A stretch of 64,000 nucleotides of DNA from Erythrobacter ani (lineage in GTDB: Bacteria; Pseudomonadota; Alphaproteobacteria; Sphingomonadales; Sphingomonadaceae), in contig NZ_JAGSPB010000002.1 in the NCBI RefSeq assembly GCF_019204025.1, forward strand, positions 1-64,000, in the 5' to 3' direction. Shown here piece after piece: positions 9,249-17,787 of the stretch. Both the position numbers and the translations under genes were made by a program. The notes beneath the pieces are model-generated. The model searched no databases. It had not been told where the DNA came from and worked only from the letters and a program-made list of their open reading frames with translations. The number at the start of each line of letters is the position of its first letter. The first letter of the stretch is position 1.

Positions 9249-11404
9249 CCTCCGCCGCTATCCCGATCGAGCTGCCAGAGGCTGCCAAGCCGCCACCGAT
9301 CCCGGCGCTGCGACAGGAATTGCGGATCGAACCGGGTGCTTCGCTCGTGAATGGAGCGCCCAGCTGGACCCTGTTCGACCCCGTTCGGCATTCCTTTTTC
9401 CAGCTCGGTCGGGTCGAGTTCTTGATTCTCTCTCATTGGGCTCGCGGCGACTTTGTGACGATTGGCTACGAACTTGAACGCGAAGGGCTGGAGAGCGATG
9501 AGGCAAACGACGCCTTCAATCGGGTCATCGAATTTGCTGCGACTAATGGCCTGACCGTCGGTCCGGTTGGACAAGAGACTGTCGCGGCCTTTACCGAGCA
9601 GCATGCGCGCGGCAAGAAGGCGGCGTGGAAATGGTTGCTAGATAACTACCTGTTTATCCGGATCCCGCTAGTCAAACCGGCGCGGTTTCTGGAGGGGACA
9701 ATCGAGCACGTCCGCCCGCTCTGGTCGGTGCATAGTCTCGTTTTCTTTTCGGTCCTCGCGAGTACCAGCCTCTTGCTTGTGTCGCGCCAGTGGGATGTAT
9801 TTGTTGCTTCGTTTCTGTACTTTTTCAGCTGGCAGGGCTTGATCGCATACGGGCTCGGCCTGTTCGTGATAAAGATCCTGCACGAGCTTGGCCATGCCTA
9901 CACGGCGACCCGATACGGTTGCCGGATCCCGACGATGGGCGTGAGCTTCCTGGTCATGATGCCGGTACTCTACACTGACACGACTGCAGCCTGGCGGCTT
10001 AAATCGCGCAAGCAGCGCCTCGCTATCGATTGCGCAGGTGTTGCGACCGAGCTGATTGTCGCAAGCATTGCGACAATGGCCTGGGTGCTATTACCTGACG
10101 GAATACTCCGCAGCGTCGCCTTCATCCTAGCGACCACAAGCTGGGTGATGAGTCTGTTCGTCAACCTCAACCCGTTCATGCGGTTCGACGGGTACTACGT
10201 GCTGGCCGATCTGCTTAACGTACCAAACCTTCAGCCGCGCGCGTTCGCCCTTGGCAGGTGGAAAATGCGCGAATGGCTGTTCTCGGTTGGGGACGCTGCG
10301 CCCGAAGAAGTGCCGAAGAAGCTGCGTCGCGGCATGATCTTCTATGCTTATGGGACTTGGATCTACCGGCTGTTCCTGTTTACCGGGATCGCGATCCTCG
10401 TTTACAATGTTTTCTTCCAGCCGCTAGGCCTGATCCTCGCCGCAGTCGAGATGGCGGTGTTTGTGGGGCGCCCGATTTTCGTCGAATTGCGCGTCTGGTG
10501 GGCGGAACGCGAACGAATCATTCGGGGGCGTCGTGGCGCAACTTGGCTCTGGGTCGGGGGAGCCTTGCTTCTGCTCGCATTCCTGCCGCTAGACCGCCAT
10601 GTTAGCGGATATGCTGTGCTCACGCCGGTCGGTGCTGCCCCAATCGTCTCCGGAGAACCTGCGCGCGTTACGAGGGTAATCGTTCAGAATGGCCAGCGCG
10701 TTTCGGTCGGCGATCCGATTATTGAGTTGGTTGCGCCCGAACTCGAAGCTCAGGCCGCGAAGACCAAGGTCCGTATCGCGCAGCTCCGCTTACAGATGGG
10801 ACGCGCCATTTCCAGCGAAGACGATCGGTCCAACCGTACTGTGATCGAGCGCGAGTTGGCGCGCGAGACCGACGCGCTGGCAGGCATGGAACGCCGCGCC
10901 GACAAGCTGATCCTTCGCGCCGAGGTGAGTGGCATAGTGTCCGACCTCGATGCATTAATGCATCGAGGTCGCTGGATCGGCGGTGAAGAAGTTATTGCGC
11001 ATATCGTGACGCCGTCCGATTATGATGTGCAGGCCTACGTCTCCGAGGACGATATCTGGCGCGTCAAGCAGGGTGCTTTGGCTACTTTCGTGGCGTCCGA
11101 TGCTGGCGGCCCATCGCGCTCGGCAAAGCTGATTGAAGTTTCATCAAGCGCGATTGAGCGACTAGAGCAACCGATCCTTGCATCCACCAATGGTGGACCG
11201 ATTGCGGTCGAGGAAATGGGTGAGGAACTCGCACCCCGCGAGGGGCTTTACCGTGTTCGTCTGATTGCGGAAAAGGGGACGCTGAGTGGCCATAAACACC
11301 AAATCCAGCTCGTGCCGGGCATCGTCCAAATCCGCACGGATGGGCGCTCGTTTGCCAGCTGGGCAGCAACGCAGATCGCTCGAATGGTCCGCAGAATCGT
11401 GTGA
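9245..11404 (+). CDS. M50-family site-2-protease-like membrane protein fused to HlyD-like adaptor
   Basis: 719 residues from the ATG at 9245, which overlaps the upstream TGA. A cytoplasmic N-terminal region (~1-150) precedes a polytopic membrane domain (~160-430). This carries the zinc protease motif HELGH (H213, E214, H217) and the second motif NPFMRFD (N309, P310, D315), as in M50 'peptide zinc metalloprotease' proteins. After another span (~436-453) comes a HlyD-like arm: 'VIVQNGQRVSVGDPIIELVA', a coiled coil, 'LRAEVSGIVSDLDALMHRG' and a barrel. All zinc ligands are present, so it may be an active intramembrane protease. It may process or export the adhesin encoded upstream. Similar M50-HlyD fusions occur beside cadherin-repeat proteins in other proteobacteria, but their mechanism is poorly defined. 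Confidence 0.8.
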   Translation: MTSAAIPIELPEAAKPPPIPALRQELRIEPGASLVNGAPSWTLFDPVRHSFFQLGRVEFLILSHWARGDFVTIGYELEREGLESDEANDAFNRVIEFAATNGLTVGPVGQETVAAFTEQHARGKKAAWKWLLDNYLFIRIPLVKPARFLEGTIEHVRPLWSVHSLVFFSVLASTSLLLVSRQWDVFVASFLYFFSWQGLIAYGLGLFVIKILHELGHAYTATRYGCRIPTMGVSFLVMMPVLYTDTTAAWRLKSRKQRLAIDCAGVATELIVASIATMAWVLLPDGILRSVAFILATTSWVMSLFVNLNPFMRFDGYYVLADLLNVPNLQPRAFALGRWKMREWLFSVGDAAPEEVPKKLRRGMIFYAYGTWIYRLFLFTGIAILVYNVFFQPLGLILAAVEMAVFVGRPIFVELRVWWAERERIIRGRRGATWLWVGGALLLLAFLPLDRHVSGYAVLTPVGAAPIVSGEPARVTRVIVQNGQRVSVGDPIIELVAPELEAQAAKTKVRIAQLRLQMGRAISSEDDRSNRTVIERELARETDALAGMERRADKLILRAEVSGIVSDLDALMHRGRWIGGEEVIAHIVTPSDYDVQAYVSEDDIWRVKQGALATFVASDAGGPSRSAKLIEVSSSAIERLEQPILASTNGGPIAVEEMGEELAPREGLYRVRLIAEKGTLSGHKHQIQLVPGIVQIRTDGRSFASWAATQIARMVRRIV

Positions 11405-11809
11405 GTACGCCATTCTAGACTGGCGGCGCGCTTTCTCTTTCTCGGCAGCAGCAAGAGGCTTCCTGCTGTCAATCTCAGCGATACAGAAGAATGCCCAAAT
11501 TGGGTCTTCGTCCCGCACCTCGACCATATCATTCACTTACTGCTGCGCCGGGCGGCAGGGATCCTGGCTTAATCGAGATAGTACAAAGCAACATTTATCC
11601 TAGCAACCAAATGCCACTCGAGTCAGAAGCGCGAGATCGGATGACAGTCGATGGCGCGCTCAGTGTCTAGGACTGCCAATTCGGTCTTAGGACCGATTGG
11701 CGACCTTGTAGCAGGTCTATTCTTTTTTCCGGACCAGAAAGAAAGAAGATCGCAAAACTAATGATCTCGGTTGCGTTCCAGCGTTGTGTCACTTGTTGAG
11801 CGGCGCGCT
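11405..11809. other. Intergenic region between converging M50-HlyD and PilZ genes
   Basis: No convincing gene. An imperfect hairpin lies at 11676-11700 (arms CCAAT-CGGTC / GACCGATTGG around TTAG, one bulged base). It has no adjacent T-run, but a T-rich stretch (TTCTTTTTT) follows about 20 nt later, so it is a weak candidate transcription end for either strand. Confidence 0.4.
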
Positions 11810-12481
11810 TCATGCAAAGTCTCCGATAACATCGAGATTAGTCTGCTGTGAAGCGTTCCCAAACTCGATGTTTTTCAGCTTGAAGCGCTCATCCAGAAGT
11901 AATTGGGCAAGTGATTCTCGAGTCAGTCGTTTCGCAAATCGAAGACCAGCGCGCTTTCCGTCAGACCAGCGGATCGACACAGAACCGAATTCGAGGCCGC
12001 AGAACCCGATTGTCATCAAGGCGCCAGGTGCGAGCCATTTCGAAGTTCGTATGCGCATTCCGCCCAGGGAAATGTTTTCCACCTTAGCGGTGTGCTTCTC
12101 GTCTCTAATCCAGTAGTCCGCCTGCGCTTCGGACGGGACGCGGACAGATCTTGGCGGATACACTGCGGGAGTCTTAGGATCATGATCCATATTCTCGACG
12201 CCGCACGTATTTGATTTGTGCCACACAATCTTGGCATAAATGCGTAAGTTGGATTCCCAGAAATAGCTTATTTTGTCGCCAGGAGAAAAATTCCCTTCGA
12301 CCTCTATAAGTGCACCGCGATTAGAGAAGTTTCTGATCAGGCCCATGGTAACCCGGTCGGACGCGATCACGCAGCAAGGGCGGTATGTTGCCTGATGACG
12401 TCGTTCGTTTCGGCGTTCGCCGCCACGTCCCTCATAAGCGAGGCCCTTCGCTGAAATTTGCTCTGCTAGTATCGTCATCAT
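11810..12481 (-). CDS. Tandem PilZ-domain protein (probable c-di-GMP receptor)
   Basis: 223 residues from the ATG at 12481. GGAGG (complement of 12486-12490) sits 4 nt upstream of this ATG and 7 nt upstream of a second ATG at 12478; a GTG/ATG further out lacks such a site. The first PilZ-like domain has an Arg cluster 'RRNERR' (RxxxR) followed by 'NFSNRG' (NxSxxG), the two motifs that bind cyclic di-GMP. The second has 'NISLGG' but no clear RxxxR. No signal peptide or span, so it is cytoplasmic. Next to an adhesin export operon, it plausibly couples c-di-GMP level to surface attachment (inference). Confidence 0.75.
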   Translation of the reverse strand: MMTILAEQISAKGLAYEGRGGERRNERRHQATYRPCCVIASDRVTMGLIRNFSNRGALIEVEGNFSPGDKISYFWESNLRIYAKIVWHKSNTCGVENMDHDPKTPAVYPPRSVRVPSEAQADYWIRDEKHTAKVENISLGGMRIRTSKWLAPGALMTIGFCGLEFGSVSIRWSDGKRAGLRFAKRLTRESLAQLLLDERFKLKNIEFGNASQQTNLDVIGDFA

Positions 12482-12782
12482 CAGACCTCCGGTTGGGTTT
12501 CGTTCGTGAAACTTCACAATCCCTCAGCTCGCTGGTGCATCGCTGGGGACGAACCAAAGAATATTTATCACTGGTCCTGCTGGTAAGTTCCAGACGGTGT
12601 CTGAAACGTCTGAACGGCCGCCACCTTCACAAAACCTTAAGTTACATATGGCCGTGTAACCCTGTAACTGTGTCGGAAATTCGCGGCTTCCGCTCCAGTT
12701 TGAGAAGCTTCAGCGCAGCCGATGCGTTAACAAATATTGAATCTGAGAGAGCAGAGTCTAACAACTTTTTAGGGATGCCATC
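12482..12782. promoter_or_regulatory. Divergent regulatory region between PilZ and membrane-regulator genes
   Basis: 300 bp with promoters for both flanking divergent genes expected here. Visible symmetric sites are CAGAC-GGT-GTCTG at 12591-12603 (also CAGACG...CGTCTG to 12612) and the GTTACA/TGTAAC cluster at 12641-12668. I see no open frame of interest. Confidence 0.45.
12641..12668. promoter_or_regulatory. Candidate operator: GTTACA-N8-TGTAAC plus third half-site
   Basis: GTTACA (12641-12646) and TGTAAC (12655-12660) form a perfect inverted repeat; another TGTAAC follows at 12663-12668 in direct orientation. It lies about 115 bp upstream of the membrane-anchored regulator gene and may be its own binding site. 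No experimental support; inferred from symmetry only. Confidence 0.4.
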
Positions 12783-14417
12783 GTGCCAAAGGACCATGTG
12801 CCACAGCTAGTATTCGAGCAGCAGCTCAAGCTTGAGGCTCAACGAGTCCTAGATGATTTTATTTTTCAGCGCGCGCCTGTCCAAAGTCGCTTGCTGCAAT
12901 TTCTTGTCGAGCGAACCCTCTCTGGAAGGACGGCTCCTAGCCAATACGAGATTGCCGTCGACGGGCTTGGTAAAGACGGAGATTATGATGTCGAAAATGA
13001 CAGCTACCCGCGTGTGCAGATATCGCGGCTAAGGCGCAATCTGGAAAACTACTATGCGCGAAATCTGCCGCTAAATGGGTTGCGTATCAGGATCGCGTCG
13101 AGTTCTTACAGGATCGAGATGCTGCCGCTTGATGGATCACTCCAGAATGCTGACGAAAGCGAAAGTCCGGTATCTGAACTGCGGGTCTCCACCGCAAATA
13201 ATCCAACCAAAATGGTGATTGGCGTGATCATTGCGTTTGGCATACTCACGGGCTGCTTAATTCTAGCGGTACGATTCTTTTCTGAAGGCTCTACCAGCGA
13301 AGCTAGAGCCATCGCGAAACCATACACAGTGCTCAGATTCGACGAAAATCCTTTAATGTTAGGTGCAGAAGTCTCTTCAGAGATGGTCCAAACTGTCCGA
13401 GTGATCAGCGAATTGCAATTGCGCAACTCCTTTGTATCGAACCATCTTGATCCTGGACAATACGACAACGATGCACGCTACCTAGTCGACATGAATTTCG
13501 GACCTGAAGACGAAATGCCAGCTATATTTGTCACCCTATCCGATCAGGACGGCAATACTCTCTATTTTGACACAATCTCGCTTGAGGGCTCATCGGAAGG
13601 GATCACAGACAAGATTGAGGCCTCCCTGGTCTATATAACTTCGCCTACCGGCGCGATCGCGCAGGCAGAGCTTAAAGGCGTCAACGATGCGACCAGCTCC
13701 GGATATAGCTGCTTTCTGAGCATAGAAAATTTAAGGTCCGAAGGAACTAAGACTTCAAGTCTCGTCAATGAATGTCTCGATCGATATCCGAATAGCGAAT
13801 TTCGATCTTTCTGGTTTGCCCGCCGTGCTTTTGCCACTTATCAAATGCAGATACGTGACGGCAACCCGGTCCAAAAAAGCGGCCCAGCCTGGGATGATCT
13901 GCGAAACGCGTTGCAGGCAGACCGGTTCAATGCATTCGCGAATTTTGTCGCTGCAAAGGTTGAGCTCGCCGAAGGTAATTGCCCACGAGCCCAGTCCTTG
14001 ATCGACAGATCGCTTGAACGCGGCGCTTCTTATCCCATTCTTGTCGCTGCTGCAGAAGCGAGCGCGTTGTCCTGTACCACATCGGATATCGACCTGCGCC
14101 GGCAGAAAGATCGCTTGCTCGCGATTGCTCAAAGCAATTTAAATCCGGATCCTCTGCTTCACGTATACCTAATGATCGGGCTGCTGGCGACTGAGGATCG
14201 GGGTATGGCAGCCTCTATCGCAGACCGTCTTGTTATACCCAACCCAGACGGACTTGTAGAAATTACGGCAGACACTCTGCGTCGTGCACTTAATGATCGC
14301 GATTTTGCGAAAGAAAATCGGCCGCAACTCGAGACAATGGTAAGATCGCTTGTCTGGAATGACGGCCTAGCCAGCAATATCTTAGAATTGCTTGAGGCCG
14401 AAAGGCCAGGGCAATGA
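12783..14417 (+). CDS. CadC-like membrane-anchored winged-helix regulator with periplasmic TPR-like region
   Basis: 544 residues starting at a GTG (12783) with AGGGA 7 nt upstream; the ATG at 12775 is out of frame. Residues ~20-105 match the winged-helix-like N-terminal domain seen in many membrane regulators, with the core 'QYEIAVDGLGKDGDYDVEND' followed by 'PRVQISRLRRNLENYYARN'. One transmembrane helix at about 143-165 ('MVIGVIIAFGILTGCLILAV') separates it from a ~380-residue C-terminal region with helical, TPR-like character. The topology is CadC/ToxR-like: cytoplasmic DNA-binding head and periplasmic sensor. Divergent from the PilZ gene and near the adhesin operon, it is a candidate local regulator. 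The DNA-binding role is from family resemblance, not shown. Confidence 0.6.
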   Translation: MPKDHVPQLVFEQQLKLEAQRVLDDFIFQRAPVQSRLLQFLVERTLSGRTAPSQYEIAVDGLGKDGDYDVENDSYPRVQISRLRRNLENYYARNLPLNGLRIRIASSSYRIEMLPLDGSLQNADESESPVSELRVSTANNPTKMVIGVIIAFGILTGCLILAVRFFSEGSTSEARAIAKPYTVLRFDENPLMLGAEVSSEMVQTVRVISELQLRNSFVSNHLDPGQYDNDARYLVDMNFGPEDEMPAIFVTLSDQDGNTLYFDTISLEGSSEGITDKIEASLVYITSPTGAIAQAELKGVNDATSSGYSCFLSIENLRSEGTKTSSLVNECLDRYPNSEFRSFWFARRAFATYQMQIRDGNPVQKSGPAWDDLRNALQADRFNAFANFVAAKVELAEGNCPRAQSLIDRSLERGASYPILVAAAEASALSCTTSDIDLRRQKDRLLAIAQSNLNPDPLLHVYLMIGLLATEDRGMAASIADRLVIPNPDGLVEITADTLRRALNDRDFAKENRPQLETMVRSLVWNDGLASNILELLEAERPGQ

Positions 14418-14825
14418 AGTAACAAAACAGCGCGATCTTGTTCTTAATCACGGGAGATTAGAACCGGTTCCCGCTCGCTCTTGTCGAATTGATCAACGGC
14501 AATGCCGGGCCGTCGCTTTCGTGCCTCTTGCGAAGACGCGTGTAAAACAACGGTTCCTCACCTCTTGAGTATCCCAAGGTGGTCAAACACGAGGCATGGC
14601 AATGATAAGGGTCACTATGGCGCTTACGAGCCGAGTAGCGCTGAAACTTGGGGAATTTCACTTCACATCAGACAAGCAAATCGGTTCGTGGTAGTAAGGT
14701 CAGTTCAACTGTCAAGGAGGACAGGAGTGAACGCAAGTCGGCCCATAAATCTGTAGGTTTGGCGCTCGAATATATCCGTAGGACGATGGGGCAGCGACAA
14801 ACGAGCTCCACCTCGGAGTCGTCTC
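14418..14825. other. Intergenic region upstream of the serine recombinase
   Basis: No gene supported. A near-perfect hairpin at 14440-14464 (GTTCTTAATC / GATT-AGAAC around ACGGGA) follows the regulator gene and may end its transcript, though no T-run follows. A strong ribosome site AAGGAGG (14714-14720) precedes a GTG at 14727 that opens only nine codons before TAG (14754-14756): a leader peptide, a gene stump or chance. Recombinase attachment half-sites would be expected near here, but none can be proven from one copy. Confidence 0.35.
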
Positions 14826-16628
14826 ATGGTTACGGAATTGATCTTACCGACGAAACGGTGCGCCATCTATACCCGCAAAAGCACGAACAAGCGCCTCGAT
14901 CACGATGTGAATTCGCTAGTCACCCAGCGCGAAGTCAGCAGTGCTTATATCAGAAGCCAGCAATACAAGGGCTGGGTCGAACTGCCTAACCGCTATGACG
15001 ATGGTGGCCATTCAGGCAGCGGCCTAGAGCGGCCAGGGCTCACCAGGCTCATGCGGGACATAGAAGCTGGCGATATTGACGTTGTGGTAGTTTACAAGAT
15101 TGATCGGCTCACACGAAGCCTGGCGGACTTCATCCGGCTAATCGAGATTTTTGACAGACGCGATATTGCGCTCGTGTCGATCTCGCAGGCTTTCGACACA
15201 TCAAACAGCATGGGGCGTATGATCCTCAACGTGTTACTCACTTTCTCGCAATTCGAGCGAGAGTTGATTGCCGAACGCGTGCGGGATAGCGTTCGGACGC
15301 GAAAGCGACATGGGAAGATCCACGGAGGTCTGCCTCCGTTTGGCTATGTCGCCGCACCAGATGGTCTCAGGATCGATGATCGCGAAGCCGAGATCGTTCG
15401 CTTTATCTTCGAAGAATTTCGACGAACGAAGCGCTACACTCAGGTCATGACGGCGGTACGCGAGCGCGGCCTCTGCAGTTCGGTTAAATATTCGCCGCGC
15501 GGTAAGTCGCGCGGCGGAACACCGATTTCACCAAGCACTGTCTATGGAATTGTCCAGAACCCAATATATGTCGGCGAGATACGAGGTCACGATCAAAATT
15601 ATGCTGGCGAACACGAGCCGTTGATATCACGGGAAATCTGGGAGGAGGCACAATCGATCTGCCAAGCGCGCAAGAGGCGAAAGCCCGATTGCCGCGATAC
15701 TAGCCACTTCTTGGCCGGGCTTTTGTGGGACGATTTGGGCCGCCATATGCGGCTCGATCTCAAATGGAAGAGAAACAAATTCTACAAAACCTATGTATCG
15801 AGCAACGCGATGTGGTCGCAAAAGCTCTTTATTAGACAGTACCGTTCCAGCGCTGACGAGCTCGATGCGATAGTTCTCGCGTCGGTCGCCGAATTCCTAT
15901 GCGATCGCATCAAGCTCAGGAAGGCGCTGAAACGATTGGGGCTCTCTGGCGAGGAACTAGAGGCCTTGGCCGAGAAGGGGTCGGCTACATCCGATCGCCT
16001 ATTGTCGACCCCGAAGTCGCACCTACACGAGCTTTTCAAGGCAATTTTTTATCGGATTGAGCTTGGCGAGGACCAAGTCTCGATCGCATTTCGCACTCTC
16101 GAATTGCGCCGCTATCTCGAATGGACGAGCGAAATGAGCTTTCGCGGGCGTCCGGCAGATTGGCCGTGTAGTAGCGGGCGCTATGAACATGTTGTTGCCG
16201 TAAGGGCAATAAGTGCTGAGCGCTGGCCCTCCCTTCACATAAAGCCGCGACAAGCGCTTTGCGTAGGCACACCTGATAAGAAGCTAATCGACCTTATCCG
16301 CAGCGCTCGCAAGGCGCAGCGTCTCGTGGAAGAGAATCGAGAGTTGGGCCTCGAAGCACTTGCGAAGATTCAAGGTTGCCGTACTGCGCAATTCGCGCGT
16401 CTGGTGCGGCTCAATTATTTGGCGCCGGATATCGTCACTGCAGTATTCGATGGCACCCAACCACCGGGCCTCAGCAGAAAGGTGCTATTGAATTCCAATG
16501 TGCCGACTGATTGGGCGGTGCAGAGAAAGCTCTACGGATTTCCGCAACCTGAACGCACCATCAGCCCACGAAATCTATTCGGTCGCGGAATGTGGCCGAG
16601 CGCTCCGGATAGGATTGCTAAGCAGTGA
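14826..16628 (+). CDS. Large serine recombinase (resolvase/invertase family), Cys-less ribbon type
   Basis: 600 residues from the ATG at 14826, with GGAG 7 nt upstream. N-terminal resolvase domain has 'CAIYTRKST' with the catalytic Ser19, 'YKIDRLTRS' and 'FSQFERELIAERVRDSVRTR'. The Recombinase domain follows ('PPFGYVAAPDGLRID', 'TPISPSTVYGIVQNPIYVGE'). The zinc-ribbon region 'FLAGLLWDDLGRHMRLDLKW' lacks the usual Cys pairs, as in a known proteobacterial subgroup. The C-terminal HTH-like end 'LAPDIVTAVFDGTQPPGLS' is intact. It should catalyse site-specific integration or excision of DNA through a Ser-DNA intermediate. It stands alone, without phage structural or transposon genes in view. Confidence 0.9.
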   Translation: MVTELILPTKRCAIYTRKSTNKRLDHDVNSLVTQREVSSAYIRSQQYKGWVELPNRYDDGGHSGSGLERPGLTRLMRDIEAGDIDVVVVYKIDRLTRSLADFIRLIEIFDRRDIALVSISQAFDTSNSMGRMILNVLLTFSQFERELIAERVRDSVRTRKRHGKIHGGLPPFGYVAAPDGLRIDDREAEIVRFIFEEFRRTKRYTQVMTAVRERGLCSSVKYSPRGKSRGGTPISPSTVYGIVQNPIYVGEIRGHDQNYAGEHEPLISREIWEEAQSICQARKRRKPDCRDTSHFLAGLLWDDLGRHMRLDLKWKRNKFYKTYVSSNAMWSQKLFIRQYRSSADELDAIVLASVAEFLCDRIKLRKALKRLGLSGEELEALAEKGSATSDRLLSTPKSHLHELFKAIFYRIELGEDQVSIAFRTLELRRYLEWTSEMSFRGRPADWPCSSGRYEHVVAVRAISAERWPSLHIKPRQALCVGTPDKKLIDLIRSARKAQRLVEENRELGLEALAKIQGCRTAQFARLVRLNYLAPDIVTAVFDGTQPPGLSRKVLLNSNVPTDWAVQRKLYGFPQPERTISPRNLFGRGMWPSAPDRIAKQ

Positions 16629-17070
16629 TTGTTGGTTCGTGCTCGCAGCAGAAGAAAGACCCAGAATGTCGTTTAATATCAGATAATTGCTATTTATAAT
16701 TAGGGGCGGTTGGGCCTTTTTGCGGGCCTATCGGCAACGCCAAATAATTTAACAGAATAAAAACAGTCGATTGTCTCATCAGTGCGGTGCCTCTTCTGGC
16801 ACCATTTACCGCAATGATTGACGCCGATTTCGTCTCTACTACGCGCCTCCCCTTTGTTGCTCCCGGCTATCACACGCCTCGGACGGCTTACGAGAAACGG
16901 AGAATACCCAAGACGGGAAGGTGATCCGAAGCCTTTGCTGCAAGCGCACTTCGATGAACGCCGCAACCGATTGCCACTGAATGCCTTTCGTGCATGATCT
17001 GATCCAATTGCGCAACGTGCCGCATTGCGCTCGCCTGCAATCAGTCTGCAGCGGGTCACATGGTTCGGGG
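16629..17070. other. Intergenic region between recombinase and the EPS remnant
   Basis: About 440 bp between converging genes. The first ~150 bp is A+T-rich compared with the flanking genes. No supported gene on either strand; several short frames exist but show no family features. It may hold an element boundary, but I see no clear terminal repeat. Confidence 0.35.
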
Positions 17071-17787
17071 TCAACATCGATCGCGCACCACAGCGTCAAG
17101 CCTGCGCGATGCCTTTGCGTTTTCTCGCCCCGCAACCTCGGTGGTTTGGAGGAGCAGCCCGCAGTCAAAACTTGCGCCGCGCTCAGCAGATTGCGCGACT
17201 ATAGCAGCGAAACTTGCCGCGGGCAGGACGCTCACGCCTCGCCTTAAAAAGGTTGGTTGCCAGCGCTCACCGCCAGCCACGATGTCGGTTAGCGTTTGCG
17301 CCGCCTGACTGGTTGGATCGCTAAACAGAGCCTCGCCGAATTCTTCGAGAAGTTGGTCGCTGGTCCCTCTTCTGACAAGGAGCGCAGCATATCGTCTCGC
17401 CGCTTCGGCTTGATCATCAGCGGCGAGCGCTATCCTCATCATTGCTTCCTGGGCTGCCGGATCGCGCCATCCTCGCTGGGCCGAGATCTGGATCGTGGCG
17501 AAACCTGCTTCAGAGTGCCCCGCCTGCATTTGCGCCTGCGCCAGCATGCGCAGCGGCTCTGCCGGTAGCGGGCGGCGAGCGACGAGTTTGCGCGTTTGCT
17601 GCACGGCCTCCGCAGGGTTTGACCCCGCAAGCGCGCGCGCCGCGATTTGCGCCTGCGCGAAGCTCCTGAAGGGTTCCGGTGTCAGATCTGCATAATATGG
17701 CGTTACGGCTGATTGGCGGTCGAGCTGCACCGAGATCGTGAGCGCCGCGACCAGAAACAACGATATATACCAGGCGGAGCGAGCCAT
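17071..17787 (-). other. C-terminal segment of the fusion: small anchored TPR-like protein with its own start
   Basis: ATG at 17787 overlaps the TGA of the O-antigen-ligase remnant as TGATG, the normal arrangement of coupled genes. This suggests the segment was, and may still be, an independent 238-residue gene. It has an N-terminal anchor ('WYISLFLVAALTISV') and Ala-rich helical pairs like TPR units ('AEPLRMLAQAQMQAGHSEAG', 'AAQEAMMRIALAADDQAEAA'). Function is unknown; proteins of this look often close exopolysaccharide operons. Confidence 0.55.

Noticed and set aside
14502-14989. Two short plus-strand frames before the recombinase
   Set aside because: No family features; one runs into the recombinase in another frame.
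16700-17168. Minus-strand frames of 109-125 codons downstream of the EPS remnant
   Set aside because: No ribosome site or motif, and they overlap each other and the end of the fusion gene.
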